Below, in pieces: positions 1-8,046 of a stretch of 16,209 bases of DNA. The position numbers were made by a program, and so were the translations under genes. The stretch's first letter is position 1. Every line of letters starts with the position of its first letter. This DNA comes from Gammaproteobacteria bacterium (GTDB taxonomy: Bacteria > Pseudomonadota > Gammaproteobacteria > Chromatiales > Sedimenticolaceae), in NCBI GenBank assembly GCA_020445165.1, contig JAGRHE010000043.1:1-16209 (forward strand). The letters run 5' to 3'. Under the pieces are notes generated by a model. It was not told the origin of the DNA. It did not search any database and saw only the letters and a program-made list of their open reading frames with translations.

Positions 1-131
1 ACTGGCGGGAAATAGTGCCACAGATTGCACGCTCCTCCGCGCGCCATCGCACGCCATAAAGTCGCCGCTGTGGCCAACAAGGCGTACGATTACGCGGCAG
101 CCCTGGCACCATCAACCGCAGAGCCCATGTC

Positions 132-1355
132 ATGCAGACAGCCCTCGCAGACTTCATCCGCGACACGCCGGCCGGAAACGAGGCCGACCGCATCCTGCGC
201 GCCTGCGTGCATTGCGGTTTCTGTACCGCCACCTGCCCCACCTACCAGTTGCTCGGCGACGAGCTGGACGGCCCGCGCGGCCGCATCTACCAGATCAAGC
301 AGGTGCTCGAAGGCGCACCGGCCGACGCCACGGTACGTGGCCACCTCGACCGCTGCCTGACCTGTCGTTCATGCGAAACGACCTGCCCGTCGGGGGTCGA
401 CTATCACCGTCTGCTCGATATCGGTCGCGCGACGGTCGAGCGGCAGGCACCGCGCCCCGCCTACGAACGCGTCCTGCGCCGGACCCTGATCGAGGTGATG
501 GCCTATCGCAAGCGCTTCACACCCCTGCTGCGAATCGGCCAGATGCTGCGCCCGCTGATGCCGGCGAGGCTGCGCCGCACGATACCGGCGCCAATGCCGC
601 GCCGCGCGCCGATCCTGCGACCGGCAACCGGGCGTCATGTACTTCTGCTGGACGGCTGCGTGCAACCGGGGCTCGCACCGGAGATCAATCAGGCTCTCGA
701 AGACATCCTGTCGCGCCTGGGCATTGCCGTGGTCGCGACCCCGGGAGCCGGCTGCTGCGGTGCTCTGCCGCACCACCTCAGCGACAGCGAGCGCGCACTG
801 GCCATGGCCCGCCAGAACATCGATGCCTGGTATTCGGCGATCGCGGACGGCGCCGAAGCGCTGGTGGTCAGCGCCAGCGGCTGCGGCGCGCACGTCGCCG
901 ACTATGCACACCTGCTGGCCAACGATCCGGCCTATGCCGAAAAGGCGCGCCAGGTGGTTGCACTGCTCCGCGACCCGGTGCAGATCCTGGCCGAGGCACC
1001 GCTCGACCAGCTCGCGGTGAAGCCACGTGATGCGCGCATTGCGGTGCACACGCCCTGCACCCTACAGCACGCACTGAAACTGAATGGCCAGATCGAGGCC
1101 ATCCTGATCCGGCTCGGCTATGCGCTATGCACGGTCCAGGAAGGACACCTGTGTTGCGGATCGGCGGGCACCTACTCGATGCTGCAACCCAAGCTGTCGC
1201 AGCGCCTGCGCAGTCGCAAGCTGGCGGCGCTGAAGGTCGATCATCCGGATATCATCGTCAGCGCCAACATCGGCTGCCTGATGCACCTGGCGGCCGGCGA
1301 CCCGCTGCCGGTCAGGCACTGGCTCAACCTGGTGGCCGACGACCTGCCGGCCTGA
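132..1355 (+). CDS. glcF: Glycolate oxidase iron-sulfur subunit GlcF
   Basis: The 407-residue product matches the usual length of GlcF, the Fe-S electron-transfer subunit of the membrane-associated GlcDEF glycolate oxidase, which converts glycolate to glyoxylate. Two 4Fe-4S ferredoxin-type motifs are visible near the N-terminus: Cys25-28-31-35 followed by Pro36, and Cys75-78-81-85 followed by Pro86. Two cysteine-rich CCG domains follow, with Cys176 then Cys208-Cys209-Gly210, and Cys309 then Cys341-Cys342-Gly343; both have the same 31-residue spacing. These are the heterodisulfide-reductase-like modules shared by GlcF, LldF-type and GlpC proteins. The first Cys-rich motif begins only 25 residues in, which fits GlcF better than GlpC. 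The ATG at 132 has only a weak GAG upstream. Partners glcD and glcE would be expected to the left, but the 131 bases before the gene show no recognisable GlcE tail. The gene converges with the phosphatase gene, with 7 bases between stops. Confidence 0.93.
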   Translation: MQTALADFIRDTPAGNEADRILRACVHCGFCTATCPTYQLLGDELDGPRGRIYQIKQVLEGAPADATVRGHLDRCLTCRSCETTCPSGVDYHRLLDIGRATVERQAPRPAYERVLRRTLIEVMAYRKRFTPLLRIGQMLRPLMPARLRRTIPAPMPRRAPILRPATGRHVLLLDGCVQPGLAPEINQALEDILSRLGIAVVATPGAGCCGALPHHLSDSERALAMARQNIDAWYSAIADGAEALVVSASGCGAHVADYAHLLANDPAYAEKARQVVALLRDPVQILAEAPLDQLAVKPRDARIAVHTPCTLQHALKLNGQIEAILIRLGYALCTVQEGHLCCGSAGTYSMLQPKLSQRLRSRKLAALKVDHPDIIVSANIGCLMHLAAGDPLPVRHWLNLVADDLPA

Positions 1356-1369
1356 GCTCGATTCAGGCC
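1349..1369. terminator. Hairpin spanning both stop codons of the glcF / phosphatase pair
   Basis: A perfect 7-bp inverted repeat (GGCCTGA, 7-base loop, TCAGGCC) contains the TGA of glcF in its left arm and the TGA of the convergent minus-strand gene in its right arm. It sits exactly where transcripts from the two genes meet. There is no T-run on either side, so a classical intrinsic terminator is not proven; it could be a bidirectional pause or 3'-end stabilising hairpin. The symmetry may partly arise because both genes end in Ala-stop. Confidence 0.35.
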
Positions 1370-2178
1370 CGTAGCTGCTGACCGATCCAGTCGCGCCAGA
1401 GATCGAGCAACGCGACATGGCTGGCGGCGATCGCAATGCGCGGTGTCAGCGCATAACTGTCGAGCCAGTCTCCAAAATAGTCATCGAGCAGCCCACCGGC
1501 GGCGCCGGCCTCGCGCAGGATCAACTCACCGGCCGCGTAGTCCCAAAGTTTTTGTCCACCATGCAGGTAGACCTGGCAACGGCCACAGGCCACCCAGCAC
1601 CAGTCCAGTGCGACTGAGCCGAAACTGCGCTGTGAACGGTAGGGTGAGCGTTCCGCCACCGCCCGGACCAGGGCCGGGGGCAAGCGCTTCAGGTCGACCA
1701 TGGCCATTGCCTCGCGCAGGGTTGCCGGGCTGTGCGGCGCGCGCAGCCCGGATCCGTTGAGCCAGGCGCCCGCCCCCTTCAAGGCACTGAAACACTCATC
1801 ACGCGCCGGATCGTAGACCACCGCCGCATGCGCGCTGCCGTCGATGATGAGGGCCAACGACACGCCGAAGAACGGGATGCCGGCGGCGAAGTTGCTGGTG
1901 CCATCGAGCGGGTCCAGGCACCACAGGCCATCACAGTCGCTGTCCAGCAGACATTTCTGATCGGCCGCCGTCATCTCCTCGCCGAGCAATTCGTAACGAG
2001 GCCATCGTGCCGCGAGTTCACGCTGCAGCCGTTCCTGCATCGCCAGGTCAGCCGCAGTGATCAGGCTGCCGTCGGCCTTGAGCTCGGCGCGCACACTGTC
2101 GAAACGGCTCATCAATTCGCCGGCAGCGGCATCGATCACCAACCGGCACAGTTCTTCGAGTTGTGGCTTGTCAAACAT
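1363..2178 (-). CDS. Inositol monophosphatase family protein
   Basis: The 271-residue product has the metal- and substrate-binding signatures of the IMPase/FBPase/CysQ superfamily. In order these are a K-x-DGS-x-IT-x-AD segment at residues 34-44, the GEE motif at 66-68, the signature WCLDPLDGTSNF at 86-97 (Asp89 and Asp92 are expected Mg2+ ligands), and the second signature starting WDYAAGE at 212-218 (Asp213 is the expected catalytic-site ligand). Such enzymes are cytosolic Mg2+-dependent phosphomonoesterases. Substrates in the family range from inositol-1-phosphate to 3'-phosphoadenosine-5'-phosphate (CysQ) and fructose-1,6-bisphosphate. I cannot assign SuhB or CysQ from motifs alone, so no symbol is given. 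The ATG at 2178 has no strong Shine-Dalgarno sequence. The gene is divergent from slt across a 144-bp spacer and convergent with glcF. Confidence 0.88.
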   Translation of the reverse strand: MFDKPQLEELCRLVIDAAAGELMSRFDSVRAELKADGSLITAADLAMQERLQRELAARWPRYELLGEEMTAADQKCLLDSDCDGLWCLDPLDGTSNFAAGIPFFGVSLALIIDGSAHAAVVYDPARDECFSALKGAGAWLNGSGLRAPHSPATLREAMAMVDLKRLPPALVRAVAERSPYRSQRSFGSVALDWCWVACGRCQVYLHGGQKLWDYAAGELILREAGAAGGLLDDYFGDWLDSYALTPRIAIAASHVALLDLWRDWIGQQLRA

Positions 2179-2260
2179 TGCGGGCTCAGGATACCGGTCA
2201 ACACGCCGCTACAGAAGACCGAGCGGTACGCAATTCGTGCATCGGTTGGGGAAACCCTAA

Positions 2261-2289
2261 TTGCGAAGCTGCACTTTAAAGCCTACGCT
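2261..2289 (+). promoter_or_regulatory. Candidate sigma70-type promoter for slt
   Basis: TTGCGA at 2261-2266 and TACGCT at 2284-2289 are separated by 17 bases and lie about 33 bases upstream of the slt start codon. The -10 match is poor (3 of 6) and the assignment rests only on spacing and position inside the divergent 144-bp region. Confidence 0.28.
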
Positions 2290-2307
2290 CAAACCGTTGT
2301 ATCACCT

Positions 2308-2313
2308 AGGGAA
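2308..2313 (+). promoter_or_regulatory. Shine-Dalgarno site that fixes the slt start at GTG 2323
   Basis: AGGGAA lies nine bases before a GTG at 2323. The reading frame stays open for 197 more codons upstream, but those run antisense through the phosphatase gene. The ribosome site, together with a signal peptide beginning right at this GTG, decides the start. Confidence 0.6.
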
Positions 2314-2322
2314 GACGCATCG

Positions 2323-4293
2323 GTGCATAAGCGCTTCTACGCCGCAGTAATCCTGTTTGCCTGGCTGACCTCCGGACTCGCTCATAGCGGCGAGTTGGAT
2401 CGACAAAGAACTCAGTTCCTGGCCGCCGAACACGCCCTGGAGCAGGATCGGATGGACGAGTTTGCGCGCCTGGAAAAGGGCCTGCGCGACTACCCGCTGC
2501 ATCCCTACCTCGTTTACGCGGCACTGGCCAAGCGGCTCGACGAGTTGTCACCACGCGAGGTGCGCCAGTTCCTCGACACCCACGCCGGCACACCACTGGC
2601 CTGGCGGTTGCGAAACGCGTGGCTCGACCGCCTGGCCAGGGAGAAGCGCTGGAAAGATTACGTCGCGTTCTACGAGCCCGAGAGCAATGTGGCCCGCCAG
2701 TGTCTTTACCTTCAGGCACTGATCCACACCGGCCAGAAACAAAAGGCGCTGGCCGAAGTCGAACAGGTCTGGCTGCATGGCAAGTCGCAGCCGGACGCCT
2801 GTGACCCGGTTTTCGCCGAATGGACCAGGGCTGGAATGCGTACCCCGCAGCGTATCTGGCAGCGCATCGAAAAAGCGATGCATGCCGGGCAACCCGGATT
2901 AGCACGCTACCTGGCGCGCGACCTGACCGCAGCCGACCAGGCCCTGGTGCAGACCTGGATCGCGTTGTACCAGAAGCCGGAAAGCGTCGCCGACGCCGAT
3001 CGACTGCAGCAGGCCCACCCCTATCGCGAGCCGATGATCGCGCATGCCGTGCGCCGGCTGGCGCTCTCGGACGGCCGGCTGGCGATGCAGCAATGGAAAT
3101 CGTTAAAACCGCGCTTCCCGTTCAGCGAAGCCGAGACACGACAGACGGAGCACTACATCGCGCGCCTGCTGGTCAGGGAGAGTGACCCCGAGGCCTACAG
3201 CTTCCTGAAGGGAATCGATGTCGATGCTGCCGACGATCGCGTGCACGAGGCGCGAGTGCGTGCTGCCCTGATGCGCGAGGACTGGCCACAGGTGGCCAGC
3301 TGGATCGAGGCCATGCCGGTAGCCCAGCGCTCGGAAATGGGCTGGCAATACTGGCTCGCCCGGGCACTCGAGGCTACCGGCCAGCAGGACAAGGCCAACC
3401 AGCTGTATGCCGCGGTGGCGCGCGATCGCGGCTACTACGGCTTCCTCGCCGCCGATCGCATCGGCACCGAATATCACCTGGCACACGCCCCGACACCGCT
3501 CGAACCCGGCGTACTGAACGAGGTCGCCCGCATGGACGGCGTGCGCCGAGCACGCGAACTGTTCGCACTGGAGCGTTGGACAGATGCCCGGCGTGAATGG
3601 CGCGACGCAACCGCCACGCTCGATGGTGCCCGCCTCAAGGCGGCGGCCAAGCTCGCTGAACAGCACGGCTGGCTCGACCGGGCGATCTTCACGCTGGCCA
3701 AGACCGGTTACTGGGATGACCTGGAATTGCGCTTCCCCTTGCGTCACGCCGAGCTGGTCGAGGAAAACGCCGCGCGCCATGGCATCGACAATGCCTGGGT
3801 GTTCGCCGTGATGCGCCAGGAAAGCGCCTTCATGGACAACGCACGCTCACATGCCGGCGCCATGGGCCTGATGCAGTTGATGCCGGCCACCGCGCGCAAT
3901 GTTGCGCGCCAGGTGCTCAAGCGCCGCGCCCCCCGCCGCAGCGAGCTGTTCGAGCCGGACACGAATATCGCGCTGGGCAGCGCCTACCTGGGCCAGATGA
4001 AGGCCCGCCTCGGCGACAGCGCGATGCTGGCCACCGCCGCCTACAACGCCGGACCACATCGTGTAATGCGCTGGCTGCCGGAACGGACGCTACCGGCGGA
4101 CATCTGGGTCGAACTGGTACCGTTCAACGAAACCCGCGGCTACCTGCGCCGGGTGATGGCCTACACGGTGATTTACGAGAAGCGGATGGGCAGGAACCCG
4201 ACCCGGATGAGTGACCGCATGCACCCGGTGGCACCCGATCTCGGATCGCCCGGCGTGGCCGAGAACACGACCGGACGCCTGTCAGCCGGTTGA
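2323..4293 (+). CDS. slt: Soluble lytic murein transglycosylase (Slt70 family)
   Basis: The 656-residue product is close to E. coli Slt70 (645). This periplasmic enzyme cleaves the MurNAc-GlcNAc bond of peptidoglycan, forming 1,6-anhydromuropeptides during wall turnover. From GTG 2323 the protein begins with a short basic region, a hydrophobic stretch and a likely cleavage after LAHS, about residue 22. A long all-helical region follows (about 25-470), matching the ring-shaped superhelical U and L domains. The C-terminal catalytic domain carries MRQESAF with the expected acid Glu500, then GAMGLMQLMPATA, and later AYNAGPHRVMRWLP, the three lysozyme-like fold motifs of family 1 transglycosylases. 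The last ~25 residues are a low-similarity tail. The gene is transcribed alone; its last 12 bases overlap the 3' end of the convergent Sel1 gene. Family assignment is secure; the start is well supported. Confidence 0.94.
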   Translation: MHKRFYAAVILFAWLTSGLAHSGELDRQRTQFLAAEHALEQDRMDEFARLEKGLRDYPLHPYLVYAALAKRLDELSPREVRQFLDTHAGTPLAWRLRNAWLDRLAREKRWKDYVAFYEPESNVARQCLYLQALIHTGQKQKALAEVEQVWLHGKSQPDACDPVFAEWTRAGMRTPQRIWQRIEKAMHAGQPGLARYLARDLTAADQALVQTWIALYQKPESVADADRLQQAHPYREPMIAHAVRRLALSDGRLAMQQWKSLKPRFPFSEAETRQTEHYIARLLVRESDPEAYSFLKGIDVDAADDRVHEARVRAALMREDWPQVASWIEAMPVAQRSEMGWQYWLARALEATGQQDKANQLYAAVARDRGYYGFLAADRIGTEYHLAHAPTPLEPGVLNEVARMDGVRRARELFALERWTDARREWRDATATLDGARLKAAAKLAEQHGWLDRAIFTLAKTGYWDDLELRFPLRHAELVEENAARHGIDNAWVFAVMRQESAFMDNARSHAGAMGLMQLMPATARNVARQVLKRRAPRRSELFEPDTNIALGSAYLGQMKARLGDSAMLATAAYNAGPHRVMRWLPERTLPADIWVELVPFNETRGYLRRVMAYTVIYEKRMGRNPTRMSDRMHPVAPDLGSPGVAENTTGRLSAG

Positions 4294-4920
4294 GTCGTCG
4301 CCGTGCCCGTCGCCGGTCATCCGGTCACGCACTGCCTGGACCTGGGCCGGATCCATGCGCTTGATCAGGTGCTTGACGTAGTCCTCGGCGCGCTTGCTGC
4401 CATTGACGTGGGCGAGTGACAGCCATTCGAGCGCGGCCGCGTCATCCTGGACCACGCCCTTGCCTTCCATCAGCATCTTGCCCAGGGCGAACTGGGCCGT
4501 CGGCATGCCCTGGTTCGCGGCCTTCAGATACCACTCGACCGCCTTGGCCACGTCTTTCTCGACACCGTACTGGGCAAAGCGGAACATGGTTCCCACCACG
4601 TACTGCGCCTTGGCCGAGCCCAGCCGTGCCGCTCGCAGGTAAAGGGTGCGCGAGCGTTCCTCGTCAGTGTCCACGCCGGCCCCGTTCGCATACATCCAGG
4701 CCAGCGTGATCAGGGCGTTTTCATGGCCCTGTTCGGCGGCCTTGTTGAACCATTCGAGCGCCTGCGCGTAATCCAGTCCGACACCGTCGCCGTTGCCATA
4801 CATCACGCCAAGCCGGAACTGCGCTTCTGCATTGCCGGCCTTGGCCGCACGCCGCACGGCGGCCTCGGCACGCAACTGATCGGGGTTGAATGTCGCTACC
4901 GGTTGTTTGTCATCTGGCAT
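4282..4920 (-). CDS. Sel1-like repeat (SLR/TPR-like) protein
   Basis: The 212-residue product consists almost entirely of four Sel1-like repeats of about 36 residues, at roughly 29-64, 65-100, 101-137 and 138-173. Each starts with a G-x-x-x-A-x-x-x-LG-type helix and continues through an (G)-x-G-V-x-x-D turn to an A-x-x-W/L-x-x-x-A helix. Such solenoids are protein-interaction scaffolds; there is no enzymatic motif. No signal peptide is visible, so it is probably cytoplasmic, unlike the many exported bacterial Sel1 proteins. I chose ATG 4920 because GGAG sits eight bases upstream (4929-4932 on the plus strand); the open frame continues to 5112, but only through the neighbour's 3' end. It follows the 782-residue protein by 41 bases on the same strand, so the two are probably co-transcribed and may be partners. 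Its 3' end overlaps slt by 12 bases. Confidence 0.85.
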   Translation of the reverse strand: MPDDKQPVATFNPDQLRAEAAVRRAAKAGNAEAQFRLGVMYGNGDGVGLDYAQALEWFNKAAEQGHENALITLAWMYANGAGVDTDEERSRTLYLRAARLGSAKAQYVVGTMFRFAQYGVEKDVAKAVEWYLKAANQGMPTAQFALGKMLMEGKGVVQDDAAALEWLSLAHVNGSKRAEDYVKHLIKRMDPAQVQAVRDRMTGDGHGDDSTG

Positions 4921-4961
4921 GTCTAGTACTCCGGGCGCAGAGGGTAAACCGGCAACCGGTA

Positions 4962-7310
4962 TCAATTGCCGCGTCCGTTGCGCGGTAGCCCCTGCGGCTC
5001 GTCCTTGCTGGCGAAACGTTCGCCGATGCGAGCCAGCAGGCGTGGGTCGCTGAGGACCTCGTAATAGCGTCGCCCGTCGTCGTGATTCTCCAGCAGCTGA
5101 CGCCCCATCCACAGGCGTACGCGCCGCTCACGCACCACCAGCAGATGGTCCTCACCACGCACGTCAGCGCAGTGACCGATGAAGAGGATCTCGGATTCGC
5201 TGGATTGCCGATCGCGCGCATTGACCCGCTTCAGGGTCAGCTCCTCCTGCAATTGCGCGAAGCCGGCCGCGTCCAACTCGATTCCGTTGACGTTGTAACG
5301 CACCATTTCCCCGGACGCTTCTTTGTCACCATGCACTGGCACCGCCACACAGACGCCCTGCCCGTCCGGGATCGGACAGGCCTTGCGCAACAATGAATGG
5401 CAGGATGACAGCTGCAGGGCCTGATCCAGGGCCGGCGAGATCGCGACCTTGCGCCCGTGGTCGTAGAGATAGGTGGGCGACTCGGCAGCATAGGAAATGC
5501 CGATTCCCAGCTCGATCAGGGGCAGGCCCAGACGCTCGCATTCGGCATTCATGTCGCGACTGAATTCGATGATATCGGCGGCCAGACAGACCGCGCGCGC
5601 GACGGCGAGGCGCTCACTCGCCTCGCCGCCCTGCTCCAGCATCGACAATACAATCGAGTCACCCTGGACGAACACCTTCTGCCCGCCGAAGCGTTCCAGA
5701 CGGCGCGTGATCGGGTCGTACAGAAAGCGGCTGAAATGGCCGGCCGGGTTCATATTGCGGCGTCGCATCTGCATCACGATTTCGTTCGCCCCACGCACAT
5801 CGATACGGATGATCACGTGTCCGACGATGGTTCCGCGCGCGCTGTCGTCGCCGTCATCGCACAGAAAAACCTGTACCGCGTCGTTTTCTGCCGCCAGCGC
5901 GATCTCCTTTTCGTCGTCGAGCAGGCGGATGCTGTCCATGGCACCCAGCGCACGCCAGGCGAACTTCAGATCACGCCGGTAGCGCAGGAAATCACCGGCG
6001 AACCGGGCAAGCATCTGTGGCATGCCGGCCTGTGCCGAGCGCCGATAGGTTTTGCGCGCGGCATCGATCCGGCGCAGCGTCTGCACCGGGTCACTTGCGC
6101 CGTCGAGTGCCGCCAGTCGGCGCTTGAACACGCCGGCTGAGACATCGCCATGCAGGTACTCGAACACCAGCAACTCACCATCGACCAAGCCGAGTCCCGG
6201 GTAGACGGCCTCGAGTTCGTAGGATGCCGCCACCCTGTCCAGCAGCCCGGCCTGGCGCAGCTCACGCTGCAAGCGCTTGTTCAGCGCCCGCTGCAGGCCA
6301 CTGATACCGGCCTGGCGCCAGCCCAGTGATGCCGGCCAGCCTTCTGCCTGCCCGCCCAACAGCGCGCAGGCATTGTCCGGCTCGTCCATCCAGCTGCTGC
6401 CTAAATCGCCCAGTTCACTGGCAACGAACAGCTGGCGTACGCGGCGTTCGGTTTCGAGCAGGGATCGGGAACCCGGCTGGTCGCGGCGATTGACGCCCGG
6501 CAGCAGTGATTCCGACGGCGTACCCGGCACCGGCACCTCGACGGCTGCCGGCAGCCACTCTGAGAACACGCCAAGCACCAGCCGGTTGATGCGCGCAGCC
6601 GATTCTGTGTCGTGCAGCAGCATCGGGTAATGGGTGAAGAAATCACGCGGGTCACCGTGCCCTTCCAGTTGTAACAGCGGATTGGCGAGCAGCGGTTCCG
6701 GTACCGGCCATGAAAGCCCGAGCACCGATTTACGTACCTTGCGCAGCTTCTGGTGTTCGATCTGCATCAGCTCGCGCACGACCCGGCGTGCGACCAGGAA
6801 GCGCGCATGCCATGACTGGCGCGCGAGGACAACAGCCTGCTCATGCAGTTGCAGACTCTGACCACTGAGCTGGCTGGCCGGCGTGCTGCGCGCATCTTCG
6901 AGTTCCATGCGTAGCGCGGTCAGCTCGGCATCGACACGCCGCAGCAGCAGTTTGAGCAACGCCAGCTCGAACAGCTGGACGCGCTCGGGCCGTCCTTCAG
7001 CGCGCGCCCGCTTAACGGCGGCGCCGTGGTGTTCGACGATGACCCGGCGAAAGACCTGCACGATGCTGTCGCTGAACGGCTGCACCGGTTGCCGCCACAA
7101 CTGCATCACCTGCTCGCGGACCAATGCCCTGACATAGGCGGATACGGAAGACGACAAACCGGGGCCGAGCACCACGTCGATATGGTAGTTGTCGGCACCG
7201 CGTGGGAAACGTTCCAGGCGCAGGCGGGCGAGCTTGGGTCTTTCGAATCCGTCCAGCACGGCGTCGGTGCCGGGCCAGGCGGGCTTCATCCAGAAAGAAC
7301 TGCGAAACAT
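4962..7310 (-). CDS. Protein of unknown function with a C-terminal class III cyclase-like domain
   Basis: I do not recognise this 782-residue protein as a named family. Residues 1-~490 look largely alpha-helical and Arg/Leu-rich, with no signal peptide or membrane segment. Residues ~495-640 align by eye with the catalytic fold of class III nucleotidyl cyclases: a first strand VIIRIDVRG with Asp504 where the first metal ligand lies, a helix ending RRLERFGGQKV, then FVQGDSIVLSML with Asp551 at the second metal position (47 residues later, close to the usual ~44), followed by a helix and the LIELGIGIS strand. At the site of the usual VN-LAAR motif the protein reads IS-PALD (Ser625, Asp629), so the transition-state Asn and Arg are missing. 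Residues ~640-782 form a further uncharacterised extension. It could be a catalytically dead sensor or an unusual cyclase. ATG 7310 lacks a good ribosome site; Met8 is an alternative. The stop lies 41 bases before the Sel1 gene. Confidence 0.75.
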   Translation of the reverse strand: MFRSSFWMKPAWPGTDAVLDGFERPKLARLRLERFPRGADNYHIDVVLGPGLSSSVSAYVRALVREQVMQLWRQPVQPFSDSIVQVFRRVIVEHHGAAVKRARAEGRPERVQLFELALLKLLLRRVDAELTALRMELEDARSTPASQLSGQSLQLHEQAVVLARQSWHARFLVARRVVRELMQIEHQKLRKVRKSVLGLSWPVPEPLLANPLLQLEGHGDPRDFFTHYPMLLHDTESAARINRLVLGVFSEWLPAAVEVPVPGTPSESLLPGVNRRDQPGSRSLLETERRVRQLFVASELGDLGSSWMDEPDNACALLGGQAEGWPASLGWRQAGISGLQRALNKRLQRELRQAGLLDRVAASYELEAVYPGLGLVDGELLVFEYLHGDVSAGVFKRRLAALDGASDPVQTLRRIDAARKTYRRSAQAGMPQMLARFAGDFLRYRRDLKFAWRALGAMDSIRLLDDEKEIALAAENDAVQVFLCDDGDDSARGTIVGHVIIRIDVRGANEIVMQMRRRNMNPAGHFSRFLYDPITRRLERFGGQKVFVQGDSIVLSMLEQGGEASERLAVARAVCLAADIIEFSRDMNAECERLGLPLIELGIGISYAAESPTYLYDHGRKVAISPALDQALQLSSCHSLLRKACPIPDGQGVCVAVPVHGDKEASGEMVRYNVNGIELDAAGFAQLQEELTLKRVNARDRQSSESEILFIGHCADVRGEDHLLVVRERRVRLWMGRQLLENHDDGRRYYEVLSDPRLLARIGERFASKDEPQGLPRNGRGN

Positions 7311-7362
7311 CGGATCGGCTGCATCTGCGGATCGGCTCTCTTACCGCCCGCGCGAAAGCAGA

Positions 7363-7815
7363 TCAGCGCGCGGTCAGCGCTTCGATAATGCGATCTTCCA
7401 TCTCGATTCTGACGGCGAGTTCTTCGCCGAGTTTGCACAGATCGCGGTCCAGCTGATGCAGATCCAGACTGTGGTTGGAAGCGTCGTACTTGTCGTTGAA
7501 CTCGACCGCGACCTCGGACGCCTCGGCAATCCGTGGATAGACTTCGCGCGCGACGGTCACGACCTGACCGCGACGTTCACGTCCGGCAACGATGCGCTCG
7601 TAGATCTCGAAATGACCAAACGCGGAGTAATCGACCAGCACCTGGCAGAACTCCTGCAGCAGATCCGCACCCGGCGCCGGCTCGCTGTAGGGTTGCAGGC
7701 CCGCAACCCGGCAGAACATGGAAAGCATTTCCTGGCGTTCGCTCAGCAACTTGCGAACCATCTCCTGCGTCTGTCCCCGGCGATCGGTCTTCTGCTGTTC
7801 GGTCATTGTGGTCAT
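7363..7815 (-). CDS. rsd: Rsd/AlgQ family anti-sigma-70 regulator
   Basis: The 150-residue product resembles E. coli Rsd (158) and Pseudomonas AlgQ (160). These all-helical cytosolic proteins bind region 4 of the housekeeping sigma factor and shift RNA polymerase toward alternative sigma factors in stationary phase. The family's most conserved stretch is present at residues 56-74: FCQ-x-LVDY, then GHF-x-IYER. A later acidic helical segment near the C-terminus (ELAVRIEMEDRIIEAL) aligns with Rsd's end. I chose ATG 7815 because GGAGGG lies upstream and because earlier in-frame codons are Arg/Pro-rich without homology. Met4 at 7806 is an alternative. Its spacing of 52 bases to the following 782-residue gene allows read-through co-transcription. 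The gene lies divergent from the exported-repeat-protein gene across a ~230-bp region that holds a good candidate promoter. Confidence 0.9.
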   Translation of the reverse strand: MTTMTEQQKTDRRGQTQEMVRKLLSERQEMLSMFCRVAGLQPYSEPAPGADLLQEFCQVLVDYSAFGHFEIYERIVAGRERRGQVVTVAREVYPRIAEASEVAVEFNDKYDASNHSLDLHQLDRDLCKLGEELAVRIEMEDRIIEALTAR

Positions 7816-7845
7816 TGTTCGCTCGCAACCCTCCAAGGCTGGGTT

Positions 7846-7873
7846 AGTGTACCGCGAAACGGGGTCGCGTAAA
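7846..7873 (-). promoter_or_regulatory. Candidate sigma70-type promoter for rsd
   Basis: Read on the minus strand, TTTACG (7868-7873) and TACACT (7846-7851) are separated by 16 bases, each matching four of six consensus positions. The predicted start of transcription falls about 25 bases upstream of the rsd ATG, leaving room for the GGAGGG ribosome site. The rest of the 7816-8046 spacer holds only short, unconvincing inverted repeats; for the plus-strand gene I see only a weak TTGCCG (7929) / TACCAT (7954) pair with a 19-base spacer. Confidence 0.42.
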
Positions 7874-8046
7874 CTGCGCTGGGCCTTTGCCCGCCGCCGC
7901 GACCAGCCCGTCAACCCTGGCGGACGCATTGCCGCTGCATTCGGCAGATCGGCTACCATCGGGTGGCGACGTCGGGTCCTCCGAATTTGGCTTCGGCGAC
8001 GCCGCCGCACACGCCGTGCGAACAGGCTCAGGGATAATTGGCGGAC

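Noticed and set aside
212..1030. 272-codon open frame on the plus strand
   Set aside because: Out-of-frame shadow inside glcF; Arg/Pro/Gly-rich with no domain.
1732..2322. 197-codon in-frame upstream extension of slt
   Set aside because: It runs antisense through the phosphatase gene, has no similarity to Slt, and both the signal peptide and ribosome site place the start at 2323.
4921..5112. 64-codon N-terminal extension of the Sel1 protein
   Set aside because: Overlaps the 3' end of the upstream gene; the ribosome site and start of Sel1-type sequence favour ATG 4920.
7975..8020. Small hairpins CCGAA/TTCGG and CGCAC/GTGCG upstream of the repeat-protein gene
   Set aside because: Stems of five base pairs in GC-rich DNA are expected by chance, and no riboswitch or attenuator layout is visible.
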